Source of the DNA: Candidatus Poseidoniaceae archaeon
GTDB taxonomy: Archaea > Thermoplasmatota > Poseidoniia > Poseidoniales > Poseidoniaceae
Assembly (NCBI GenBank): GCA_949373095.1
Contig: CASIBY010000013.1
Span: 1-48,498 of the forward strand
Direction of reading: 5' to 3'
DNA length: 48,498 nucleotides
Made by a program: the position numbers and the translations under genes. The notes beneath the pieces are model-generated. The model made no database searches and was not told the DNA's origin. It saw nothing but the letters and a program-made list of their open reading frames with translations. Shown here in pieces: positions 34,159 through 43,600 of this stretch (its first letter is position 1; each line of letters starts with the position of its first letter).

Positions 34159-34821
34159 TCAGGGTTGGAATGCATCACCAATATCATTCTCGTCTAGCAA
34201 TCTAGACACAGCAGCCTGTATGCCTTCATACGCACTTACTCTGAACAATCGAGCACCATACGCCCAACCAGCACCCATGTCAGACCGACGGTCACCAACC
34301 ATTAGGTCCATAGGATGAAACGGTACTGATTTATCTCCCCACCAATTGACGGTTTGGTCTGTTATTGGGTGAACCACCGAAGAGAAATTCACCACTTTTT
34401 TGTGACCCTCTAGTCTAAGAAGGCGATGACCTAAATACAACATTTCAGGTGATGGTTTTCTGCATCCGCATCCATCTTCATAACGATGCGGGCACGTGAG
34501 GAACAAATCAACAGAAGCATCTGCATTTTTTGAGAGGAGTTGTTGTTGTAGTTCCTGGTGAATCACCTCAAGTTGCCCAGTACCCCACAAGCCTCGGCTT
34601 ATTGCGGATTGGTTAGTGACTACACAAATCAAAAAATCTAATTCTCTCAATTTAGCGATCACTTCTGCAGCGCCAGGAAGCAACTCCACCTCCGATGGGC
34701 GATTAACATAGCCTTGCCGGCCGACGTTGAGCACACCATCACGGTCAAGAAATGCAATCGGCCGAGCGATATTAGACTCAATGGAGGGATGAACTCCCCA
34801 ATGAGCGATCATACCCGACAT
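34159..34821 (-). CDS. GmhB-type HAD phosphatase (D-glycero-heptose-1,7-bisphosphate/histidinol-phosphate family)
   Basis: A 220-residue HAD-IIIA phosphatase. The nucleophile motif is 'AFLDRDGVLN', with 'RPSEVELLPGAAEVIAKL', 'VVTNQSAISRGLW', a zinc-loop-like 'CPHRYEDGCGCRKPSPEM' and the metal motif 'LMVGDRRSDMGAGWAYGA'. The Cys/His loop is typical of GmhB rather than plain histidinol phosphatases. About 35 residues are inserted before the last motif ('VHPITDQTVNWWGDKSVP'). The natural substrate, probably a sugar bisphosphate for surface glycan, is inference. Confidence 0.82.
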   Translation of the reverse strand: MSGMIAHWGVHPSIESNIARPIAFLDRDGVLNVGRQGYVNRPSEVELLPGAAEVIAKLRELDFLICVVTNQSAISRGLWGTGQLEVIHQELQQQLLSKNADASVDLFLTCPHRYEDGCGCRKPSPEMLYLGHRLLRLEGHKKVVNFSSVVHPITDQTVNWWGDKSVPFHPMDLMVGDRRSDMGAGWAYGARLFRVSAYEGIQAAVSRLLDENDIGDAFQP

Positions 34822-34908
34822 AGCCGTTGCACATCACGGAGCCTCATTGCCTTTACCAATTCTTGGAGACCTTCATAGGAAACCTCCCCTTGGGACTACT
34901 TGTGCCTG

Positions 34909-35823
34909 ATGGAACCATCAACTGCGACTGTGATTGGCGCTTCGGGGATGCTTGCCCTCGCCATCTCGTGGTTCTTTCGAAAGAAAGAGAGTGTTCGACT
35001 TGCACAATTTGGCTGGATTGCAGTTGGAATGTTCTTTTTCAACCAATCTTGGACCTATTTTGACCACAATGACATGGTACTTACCGTGATGTGTGCACTC
35101 ACTCTCCCTCTATGTATCGGAATTGCGCTATGGGAGCAGAACTGCACCAAACCACAACGCGAAGCCTTGGATTGGGCCAGAGGGACCGTTGCTTTTGCAG
35201 GAGGCCCTTACCTTCTGATTGCCTATGTCCCCTACCTCAGTGTTCTCGCAATATTGTTTGTCGCCACTCAATCTGCATGGTTTCTCGGATTCGCAGGTGG
35301 CCAGGATATCGAGGTTGGAACAACTTGGGTCAATGCATCTAATGGACGAGTATCTTGGGAAGAATGGGATGGAAACCGTTGGTTCTCTACTGATTTCACC
35401 GGAGAATATGCTTTCCAATCGGAATTAATGCTTGCCGATGGAGGTTTAATCGGAATTAACTTCGTTCTCGCATGTACTGCATTGCAGTCAATGGTGCTCT
35501 TCATCGGAGCTATATCTGTTCTCAACCTCCATTGGAAACAACGTGTTCGAGCGCTTTTCCTCATCGTTCCTCTCATTCACCTGCTCAATGTATTCCGAAA
35601 CGCTGGGCTCATTTGGATGCACATGACATACACTCAATGGGACCTTTGGGGTATCTCTGTATTTGAGTTCGGTCACACTTACATTGCCCGAATCGTGAGT
35701 TTATTCGCTATGTTCCTGATGGCTCTAATCATGTTTGAAATTCTCCCGAGTATGCACAGAAATATTATTTCCCTCTCTGAACCCTTTACCCGTCCAAAAC
35801 CACGAACAAAACGGGACAGTTAA
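34909..35823 (+). CDS. Archaeosortase/exosortase-like membrane transpeptidase
   Basis: A 304-residue, multi-pass membrane protein with the exosortase/archaeosortase active-site pattern. The Cys is in 'VLACTALQSM' (C189), the Arg in 'HLLNVFRNAGLIW' (R230) and the His in 'FEFGHTYIARIV' (H256), with R260 close by. Archaeosortases process a C-terminal tripartite signal (e.g. PGF-CTERM) on surface glycoproteins and join them to lipid. A ~50-residue acidic external loop precedes the Cys ('EVGTTWVNASNGRVSWEEW'). ATG 34909 is preferred to TTG 34900. Next gene is OYE. The substrate protein is unknown. Confidence 0.8.
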   Translation: MEPSTATVIGASGMLALAISWFFRKKESVRLAQFGWIAVGMFFFNQSWTYFDHNDMVLTVMCALTLPLCIGIALWEQNCTKPQREALDWARGTVAFAGGPYLLIAYVPYLSVLAILFVATQSAWFLGFAGGQDIEVGTTWVNASNGRVSWEEWDGNRWFSTDFTGEYAFQSELMLADGGLIGINFVLACTALQSMVLFIGAISVLNLHWKQRVRALFLIVPLIHLLNVFRNAGLIWMHMTYTQWDLWGISVFEFGHTYIARIVSLFAMFLMALIMFEILPSMHRNIISLSEPFTRPKPRTKRDS

Positions 35824-35837
35824 TTTACGGTGATACA

Positions 35838-36932
35838 ATGACCGATGTATTGTCAGAGTTTACGTTCCCGCGAACAGGATTGACTGTTAGAAACAGGACG
35901 GTACTTGCTGCATTAACGAATAAACAGAGCCATGAAGATGGGGCTCTTTCGGACGATGAGCATCATTGGCTCACTCTACGAAGTAAGGGTGGTTTTGGAA
36001 TAGTCACCACTGCGGCGGCCAATGTCACGGAACACGGTCGTGGTTGGGAAGGTGAACTTGGAGTATGGTCCGACCACCATTTGCCCGGACTCACCCGCCT
36101 CGCATCGGAGTTGTCAGCGCATGGAGCAGTGAGTTTAGCACAACTGTTCCATGGAGGAATGAGAGCACCGTTTGAACTTACAGGAGTTCAACCTGTTTCG
36201 GCCTCCGAAAATACCGACTCAAGCATGAAAGGTGTGACATCTAGGGAACTATCAAATTCCGAAATTGAATCAATTATCATTTCATTTGGTGATGCAGCTG
36301 TCCGTTGTGAAGCGGCTGGATTTAGTGGCGTAGAATTGCACGGTGCGCATAGTTATCTTATCTCTCAATTTCTAGGCTCGCAAACAAACCGACGAAAAGA
36401 CAAGTGGGGAGGGGACCTTTCTGGCCGCTCAATGCTGTTGAAACATATCATCGAAAATGTTCGTGCTCGGACCTCTGAAGAATTCGTTGTTGGTGTGCGA
36501 CTATCCCCCGCCATTCGGGATTTAGGGATAGAACTGAATGAAACCCTTCGGGTTGCTCAATGGTGTTCTGAGTGGGGTCTTGATTTCATTCACGTTTCTT
36601 GCTGGGATGTATATCAAACCAAAACCGACAAAAACGGACAAGAAACATCACTTACAAAGTGGTTCAGCAAACACCTAAACAGCCAGATACCAATCATTAC
36701 GACTGGAAAAATATGGGATTCAAATGACGTTAATTTTGCAATGGAAGAAGGTGCAGATTTGGTTGGAGTGGGAAGAGCAGGAATCGCCCATTATGATTGG
36801 CCACGCCAATTGGAAGATGAAAATTCATCTCCAAAGAAGCCTCCATTTTCGATTGAGCATTTGAAACAAGCAGGGCTCAGTGATACCTTCGTGACATACA
36901 TGTCAAGGTGGGATGGATTTGTACTCCCGTGA
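35838..36932 (+). CDS. Old Yellow Enzyme family NADH:flavin oxidoreductase
   Basis: A 364-residue FMN-binding TIM barrel of the OYE family, reducing activated C=C bonds with NAD(P)H. Typical segments: 'LTVRNRTVLAALTNKQSHED', 'HGAVSLAQLFHGGMRAP', 'FGDAAVRCEAAGFSGVELHG' with the catalytic H..H in 'HGAHSYLISQFLGSQTNRR', 'DKWGGDLSGR', and the FMN phosphate site 'EEGADLVGVGRAGIAHYDW'. GGTGATACA lies before the ATG. It follows the archaeosortase gene by 14 bases. No second iron-sulfur or NAD domain is fused. OYE is mostly bacterial, so past transfer is possible. Confidence 0.9.
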   Translation: MTDVLSEFTFPRTGLTVRNRTVLAALTNKQSHEDGALSDDEHHWLTLRSKGGFGIVTTAAANVTEHGRGWEGELGVWSDHHLPGLTRLASELSAHGAVSLAQLFHGGMRAPFELTGVQPVSASENTDSSMKGVTSRELSNSEIESIIISFGDAAVRCEAAGFSGVELHGAHSYLISQFLGSQTNRRKDKWGGDLSGRSMLLKHIIENVRARTSEEFVVGVRLSPAIRDLGIELNETLRVAQWCSEWGLDFIHVSCWDVYQTKTDKNGQETSLTKWFSKHLNSQIPIITTGKIWDSNDVNFAMEEGADLVGVGRAGIAHYDWPRQLEDENSSPKKPPFSIEHLKQAGLSDTFVTYMSRWDGFVLP

Positions 36933-36940
36933 CGGGCATA

Positions 36941-39900
36941 TCACGACTTCTGCTGCCATGCATGCTCTGGTTCATTACGAGTCCATAGAATACCACTACC
37001 AGAGGGATACTCAATAGTCTCTTGACCGTCAAGTACCATACCCATGAGGGTAGCATCAGGAGCATCAACAAAAGAATCCGTTGGAAGGTCCAGTGCAGAT
37101 GGAACCTCGAGAGAATCCGAAATTGCAGGTAGGGTCATTGTTGGAATGAAATCATGTTGATCGTTTGCTGGGTCATCGAATGATGGCTTCACGTTTTGGT
37201 TCATGTCAAAGATGGCGGCATCCATGCGTTGTTCATCTCCCCAATCCTTGGCTCCGGATTGGTCACGGTTATTCCTCATGAAAGCAAAGAGTAACCCCGC
37301 AAGAATAATGAATATGAATGCGGCAGATGAATAAATCACATCATTGGCGACGCTAGGGGCCAAGTCTGCATTATCACCCACGCCGTCACCATCTGTATCA
37401 ACCGATTCGTCCGGGTCTTCTGGGAAAGCATCATCTTCATCGGGGACGCCATCTCCATCTTTGTCAAATGCAGTGAATGTGGTTTCACACAAAACCATGA
37501 GAATCTCAAGTTCCTCTTGGTCGATGAATCCATCCTCATTTGCATCAACAGTTGTGAAATTGTAATCGTTTTGAGCCTCGTGGTTTTCAAGATCCTCTAT
37601 GGATACCTTCCCACCTGATGGAGACATTTCGTCGTATAGCATCATAATTTCATTGTCGCAGGAGCAAATGACTTGTAGATATTCACTGTACTCAATTTCT
37701 TCGTCACCATTGGCATCAAAAATCATGAGAATTCGAGGGCCAACAGAAGAAATCATGTCATCGTCTCCCATACCAATCTCATCTACTTCTAGTACTCCGG
37801 AACCGTCTTTATCAGAAGAGGAAAAGTCTTCTTTAGCACGATCTACACAAGAAGTAGCTTCATTAGGTTCCGAAGGGTCAACTGGCTCAACAGGCTCAAC
37901 TGGGAAATCTGACTCGTCCCAGAAAGCAACAAGAGATATATCTTCAGCATCGCTAATTCCAATAATTTCAAGGTCCATTCTACCGTTCATTGGGAATTCC
38001 AAAGTAACCATGTGATTGGTACCGGAATTGCCGCTCTTGAGTGTGACGTCATCGATCTCAGTTTCAAGTCCAAAGTCGCCACCTGGGCGCCCGCCTCCGC
38101 CACCGAACATGAGTTCAAATTGTACACCGTTGATGATGATTTGAATATCCCCACTTCCACCCGAGGTTTCAACAATAAATACATTCCCTGGCTCTTCAAG
38201 AATCGCATACAATTCAATTGATTGTCCCTTAGGGATACTAATTCCTTCCAAAGGTTCGTCATTGTAAATTTGTATTGGTGTTCCATCATAATCCCAAACA
38301 TACCGGTCTGCGAAATCTGCGAGAATATTTACACCGGTAAATGCGGATTCAGAGTTTAAAAGAATGTACCAAGTTCCAGGAGTCGGGTCGTTGAATGCAA
38401 TTCGGTCACCGGCACCTTCGTTGGTTGAATGGTAATCATAGGTGGAAGATGTTGGAGCTTGGTCCAGACGCATAAAGAGGCCAGCTTCGCCATCACCATC
38501 CGACAAATCAACAATGAGTCGTTCTGTTCCTTGAGGGACGTCGACCTTGAAGTATTGAGAGAGTCCATCATATCCACTGAGCAAGCCATACTCAATACCT
38601 GGTGTCAAAGTTATTGCATCATCAGGGTCTACATTTTCTGGAGGATATACAAAGTCTGCAACAATAGTGTATCCTCTGGCCATGCGTGATGTGTATGCTG
38701 TAATGTAATACAGTCCTGGTTCAACATCAAAAAGATGAACTTCTTCATCGTTTCCAGGTTCAGTTGACCATGTTTCCTTTATTTCAACAGAAGTTGAACC
38801 CGGTTCTTTGTCATCGCTTGGTTCGGAAAAGTCATCCTCCCAGATCCAAAAATAATCAGGTTGAGGAGGGCTGTAGTACGACATTCCCAAATCAACATCT
38901 CCACGGCCGCCATAGGTTCGTACTCGTAAATCTGCAAGTGGCTCTGTGACATTGATGTAGTAGTAATTCATTCCAATCTCATCGAAATTTCCAGGTGAGT
39001 CTATTTCTTGGTTCGTCACTGCAATGCTTTGTTTGAGTTCCGTCATATCGTCCAATGTTGGCGGAGGGTCTGCTACATCCGCATCAAGTGTAATCTGTAA
39101 GTCCTCAAGGTCAGCATCTGGAATGAGTACAAACCAGACAACTCCTTCAGGTGGCCATGACCATTCTTCATATCCCCAGCCAAAATCAGCTGTGAACGAG
39201 CCGTTATTATTCCAAGCATCTGGAATTGTCCCATACCCGATGTAAACCTCATAGTTCACTGGGTTTTCAAAGTCATCAAATTTGAAGGAAGAGGAAAACC
39301 AGGATAAAGAACGGGTATATTCCTCGACCTCTGCGAAGAAAAGAAGAGTATCACCAGCACTTGCCTCGTCAATTTCATACTCTTCTCCAATGAAGAGTTC
39401 TACTGCCTGAGCGACTATGCTTCCATCCGGCATAACCCAATCAGCACCGACAATACTGGCTTGTCGGTACGGAGTTGCACCATCTTTTGTTTGATTGCCT
39501 TCACCTTCAGGGAACACCCATTCCGAGATAAGAATTGAATCATTGGAATCATTACCATTTGTTGAAATTGAAAGGTTGTCCATCATTCCTTCAAAGTAAT
39601 TGCAATCGCAACCTGCTCCCATACGACCGATGTAAAATTCATCACAGTCTTCACCGGATGTAAAACAATCATTAGAACCGAAATCCCCAAGTGGAATTAA
39701 GGCATTTTCTGGCTCAATAAGTCCCGCTGATTCATCGTTGATGAAAAATTCGCCACCGACATCCGTTTGAATATCAACTCGGACATGATTCCACTGGTTA
39801 ACCTCAACGGTGCGATTTGAAACTGGGTGCTGAGATAGGCTGTATTGCGATGAATAGGCTAGTGTATCACCATTCAGATAAAGCCCCCAACCGTAATCTC

Positions 39901-40561
39901 CCTTCATCATAATGAATTGCAATCCTTCATCGCTGAAGGGATAAATCCATGCTTCAATAGAGAGGCTTGTTGAATTTGAAAAATCCATTCCCCCATCATG
40001 GTTCACAACGACATGGTCGCCGTCTCCGTTGAATCTCAAAGAGAAATCCGCCCCAGGACCGATTTCAACAACGCCATACACTGGGAAATATTGAGGATCG
40101 TTTTCCAAGTCATTCCATGTGCCGGGCATGATGTTCCCCATGTTTGTGCTTGCAATGTGAACGTAATCTTCGTCCCCGCCAGCAGAAGGTTGTGAATCGC
40201 CCCAATCACGGTAAAGGAACGGTGTCCCATCATGCCAACGGTAATTTCCTTCAGCGTTGGAATCAGAAAGACCGGTCCACAAGTGTCGAGATTGGTTGTC
40301 CCATGATGCAAAAGTGTTGAACAACCACTCGTTTTCCGCTTCGTCGTCAACAGTCGTCAGGAAACCACCCAATGATAGTGCGTATGAGGCTGAATCTTCC
40401 CAAGATGCAGCGGTGAGGAGATGGTATGTGTTGTTGTTCGCAGGATTGACTACTGTATGCAACACTTCCATGGCCGCTGGTGTTTCCGATTGTGTGGTTC
40501 CCACCATGGGAGTCGCCAGACTAACGAGGAACAGAATGACAAGTGCAAGAGACTTCTTCAT
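36941..40561 (-). CDS. Large secreted multidomain surface protein (C-type lectin, LamG, PPC, EF-hand, TSP3, C-terminal TM and tail)
   Basis: A 1206-residue protein with a cleavable-type signal peptide ('MKKSLALVILFLVSLATPMV'; start at ATG 40561). Domain order is as follows. A C-type lectin domain covers about 35-175 ('WTGLSDSNAEGNYRWHDG', 'DYVHIASTNMGN'), then a concanavalin/LamG-like domain about 180-350 ('FSNSTSLSIEAWIYPFSDEG'). A beta-rich stretch and two PPC-like domains follow to about 760. Four Ca-binding EF-hand-like loops come next ('DKDGSGVLEVDE', 'DANGDEEIEYSE', 'DANEDGFIDQEE', 'DKDGDGVPDEDD'), continuing as thrombospondin type-3 repeats. A transmembrane helix ('SSAAFIFIILAGLLFAFM') and a ~100-residue cytoplasmic tail ending in Trp motifs close the protein. 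Likely cell-surface adhesion to glycans or particles. Confidence 0.85.
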   Translation of the reverse strand: MKKSLALVILFLVSLATPMVGTTQSETPAAMEVLHTVVNPANNNTYHLLTAASWEDSASYALSLGGFLTTVDDEAENEWLFNTFASWDNQSRHLWTGLSDSNAEGNYRWHDGTPFLYRDWGDSQPSAGGDEDYVHIASTNMGNIMPGTWNDLENDPQYFPVYGVVEIGPGADFSLRFNGDGDHVVVNHDGGMDFSNSTSLSIEAWIYPFSDEGLQFIMMKGDYGWGLYLNGDTLAYSSQYSLSQHPVSNRTVEVNQWNHVRVDIQTDVGGEFFINDESAGLIEPENALIPLGDFGSNDCFTSGEDCDEFYIGRMGAGCDCNYFEGMMDNLSISTNGNDSNDSILISEWVFPEGEGNQTKDGATPYRQASIVGADWVMPDGSIVAQAVELFIGEEYEIDEASAGDTLLFFAEVEEYTRSLSWFSSSFKFDDFENPVNYEVYIGYGTIPDAWNNNGSFTADFGWGYEEWSWPPEGVVWFVLIPDADLEDLQITLDADVADPPPTLDDMTELKQSIAVTNQEIDSPGNFDEIGMNYYYINVTEPLADLRVRTYGGRGDVDLGMSYYSPPQPDYFWIWEDDFSEPSDDKEPGSTSVEIKETWSTEPGNDEEVHLFDVEPGLYYITAYTSRMARGYTIVADFVYPPENVDPDDAITLTPGIEYGLLSGYDGLSQYFKVDVPQGTERLIVDLSDGDGEAGLFMRLDQAPTSSTYDYHSTNEGAGDRIAFNDPTPGTWYILLNSESAFTGVNILADFADRYVWDYDGTPIQIYNDEPLEGISIPKGQSIELYAILEEPGNVFIVETSGGSGDIQIIINGVQFELMFGGGGGRPGGDFGLETEIDDVTLKSGNSGTNHMVTLEFPMNGRMDLEIIGISDAEDISLVAFWDESDFPVEPVEPVDPSEPNEATSCVDRAKEDFSSSDKDGSGVLEVDEIGMGDDDMISSVGPRILMIFDANGDEEIEYSEYLQVICSCDNEIMMLYDEMSPSGGKVSIEDLENHEAQNDYNFTTVDANEDGFIDQEELEILMVLCETTFTAFDKDGDGVPDEDDAFPEDPDESVDTDGDGVGDNADLAPSVANDVIYSSAAFIFIILAGLLFAFMRNNRDQSGAKDWGDEQRMDAAIFDMNQNVKPSFDDPANDQHDFIPTMTLPAISDSLEVPSALDLPTDSFVDAPDATLMGMVLDGQETIEYPSGSGILWTRNEPEHAWQQKS

Positions 40562-40669
40562 AAATTGTGTGACACATTCTTCCCTTATCAAAAAATTGGT
40601 ATGTTGTTTTGACAAAAAGGTAACACATCCCTAGAATCCCACCGAACTAAGACGTTCAGGGTTTTCGCA

Positions 40670-43600
40670 TCATTGCAATTTTTTGCCACCAATTCTCAAG
40701 TCGGTTTGCAATGGCATTTGATGCTCCCAAGCAAATTCTTTAACGATACGCCATGCTTTTTCTGAGCCTTCGTAATCTTTGACATCAATAATTTTGTTTC
40801 GAGTATTCGCTTTGAAAGCGGCCACTGGCTCAGCGTTCCTAAACACCAAATATGCCGAACCAAAGCCGAATCGTTCCTTCATGATATCTGCAAAGTACGG
40901 TGCAATTGGGTCAGAAGGTGGGAGGACAAAGTCGCGAATGGAAGGAATTGAGCGTGCCTGTTCTAACAGTTCCTTTCGACCCCAACAAACTTGGTGGAAG
41001 TCTTCTATGAGGAAACCTTTGATGAGTGTTTCATCTTCCTCAAAGACGTTCAACACAGCCTTGAGTTCTTCTGGCTTAAACGATGTACCAGCGAGTTGAG
41101 TAAGTTGTCTCAAGGTAATGACTGGATATTGTTCAACAAGTTTTCGAATATGTTCTCGGCGAAGCTCGACCCGATCGACGTTCGGCCGGAGTTGAACTGT
41201 TCTAAAGCCACCACGGAAATCTTGGACGATATGACCGCTGCGAATGAGAGGTTGGACTAACTTTCTAAATTCGGCTTGACTGAGTGCGTGGCGTTCTTTG
41301 AACAAATTCGGATCCGAATTGGTACTAAAGAATTCTACAATATCCCACAGCTCGTCATCTGCTGGCTCGTTACGAATGGCTAGGATGTCTTGGAAATGTT
41401 CGTAAGATGCCCATACTTGATGACCTCTGAGATTGATTCCTTGATGAAGCCGGTGGGCACTCGCCATGCTCTTGAGATTAACACGGTACAATTCACAACG
41501 CCCCCGGAGGGCAAAGTCATCGCGAATTTCTGTGACTTTCTTTAGAGCAAGAATTTCATTTTCATGGCGAGTCGCTTGATGAAGATGGTGCTTATGAAAC
41601 AGTGCTCGCTCTGCAATTTCTCGTGGCTGAGGATCAACGATTGCACCCCGAATCATTCGTTCACCAGTTGCCTTGAATCCAATTGATTCAAGAGCACTCC
41701 GAGTAGTTTCATCAAGAGCGGTAATGGGTTCGCTGTTGAAGTTTGACAGTACGGCTACATCCACCAGCTGCGCCGCATGGTTATCGAGGAGAATCTCAAA
41801 GGCCCGACAAAATTCATCCAAGTACGCTGTTGGAACGTGAAGATCTTTGATTTCGAGGTAATCATTTACCTTGAACATCAGAACCTTACCAATCGGGTCA
41901 ACACCCTTGAAGATTGGAAGGTACCATCCTCGGTCCAAAACGCTTCGTACTTCCCAGATAAACCTAGAAACATACGGGTCTGATTGTGTAAGAATCCGAA
42001 CGGTTCGGTCTTCTCTTCTTGGACGAAGAAGTAATTCTACTTCGTCGGGCGCACAAAAGAAGGCTTCTGGCTCGGGTACTAAAGCAACGACCTTGGATAT
42101 GCGACCTTCTTTCTCAAGGTTCATCAGAGCAATCGTGAGGTCTTCGTAACTTCGGGACACATAGAAGCGCAGTGTGTTCGCTTTTACCGGACCCATTCGG
42201 CGAATGATTTCTTCCAGTGCATCCTCAAAACTCAGAGGTTCGTAAACTCCGTGAACCCTGTGGAACAACGAGAGGCGACGTCTTCTACCAGTAACCTCTT
42301 CAAACTGCTTGACGACTAGCATCTGTCGCTCAAGATTAGAAAGAGCATTCTTGAGGTCACGTTGTAACGCTTTGTGTTCATCACCTTTAGGATAATTTGC
42401 CATGATCTCTTGACGAGTTACATTTTCGCCAGGAGGGATTTTACTGAGAATTTCATCTTCCATAGGCCCAATCCATGGTTCTGGTTTGAGTCCGAGGAGG
42501 ACACCAATGTTACGTTTTGTTGTATATCCAATCCGATTGTGAAGTAACCGTCCCATGATGACATCGGAATCAAGTTGTACATCCTTCCAATCACTGAATT
42601 TAAATTCATCAATTCGGTAAAGGAGTTCTTGTTGTTTCTGGAAAAGGACATGCTCATTAAATGCTGAAAATCCATCATCATATTGTTTGAATGACTTTTC
42701 AAGTACCATGTTCTGAATCCATCGGTATTCAACAACTTCTTCCTTACCGCCGGTCAAACGATGTTCATCAACCTTGAGAATGTATTCTGCATCGTCAGTT
42801 TGACGGAAGAATCCTACTGAAATTACATTGCGAGTTTCTAGATTGTGCAAAACTCGCTCAATAAGAGCAAGAGGGAAGGGGAGACGGAGGTCAAGTTCAT
42901 CGGAAGTCTTCGGACCTTCTGAACCTAACATCTCAATGATTTTGACTCGCATTGCTTCTTGGGGGTCGCTGAGAATTTGCTCTTCCCACACCGTTGGAGT
43001 AGTGCCCACAAATTCTGTAGCTATTTTGTAGGTAATTCCCCGGGTATGAAGTTCCCGTAGGTCTTCTACTTCCTTGCCACCATTAACGGCTAAGGATCCG
43101 AGTGTACCGTGAATTTCCGCCATATACGGAGAGAACCATTTTCCATCAAGTTCTTCTTGCCCAGTACCATGAACTTTGGTAATTTCACCGGATTGAATCA
43201 GTTCTTCAACCCATCCAGCAATGGTAGGAATCGAAATGTTAGCAAGTTTCTCTTTGTAAAGTGGGTTCTGAAATTCCCTGTCAAGGCCGCCACCATGACT
43301 CATAAGACGAAACAGTTCCCTTGAATTTGTTGGGACTGGTGCCTTATTTGCATAAAAGTCAGTCAATTGGTCAGCAGTTAACTCAGTAGCCAGGGAACGA
43401 GTTCCGAGTAAGCGTTGAAGGATGGCTGGATCAATATCCTTGACCAAAAACGCCCTCGTTTTCATTGACATCAAGTCTTCAAAGGCAGACATGAAGAGCG
43501 ACATACCTAATCGTGAAGGAACCACAACCTTGGTGTGGACTATTCGAGCATCCCCGCTCATACAGGCTTGCAAAAAGGCCTCAAGGCCAATCATGTCAAT

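Noticed and set aside
36941-40561. PGF-CTERM sorting signal on the large surface protein
   Set aside because: The transmembrane helix is followed by a ~100-residue tail, not a short basic cluster, and no PGF precedes it.
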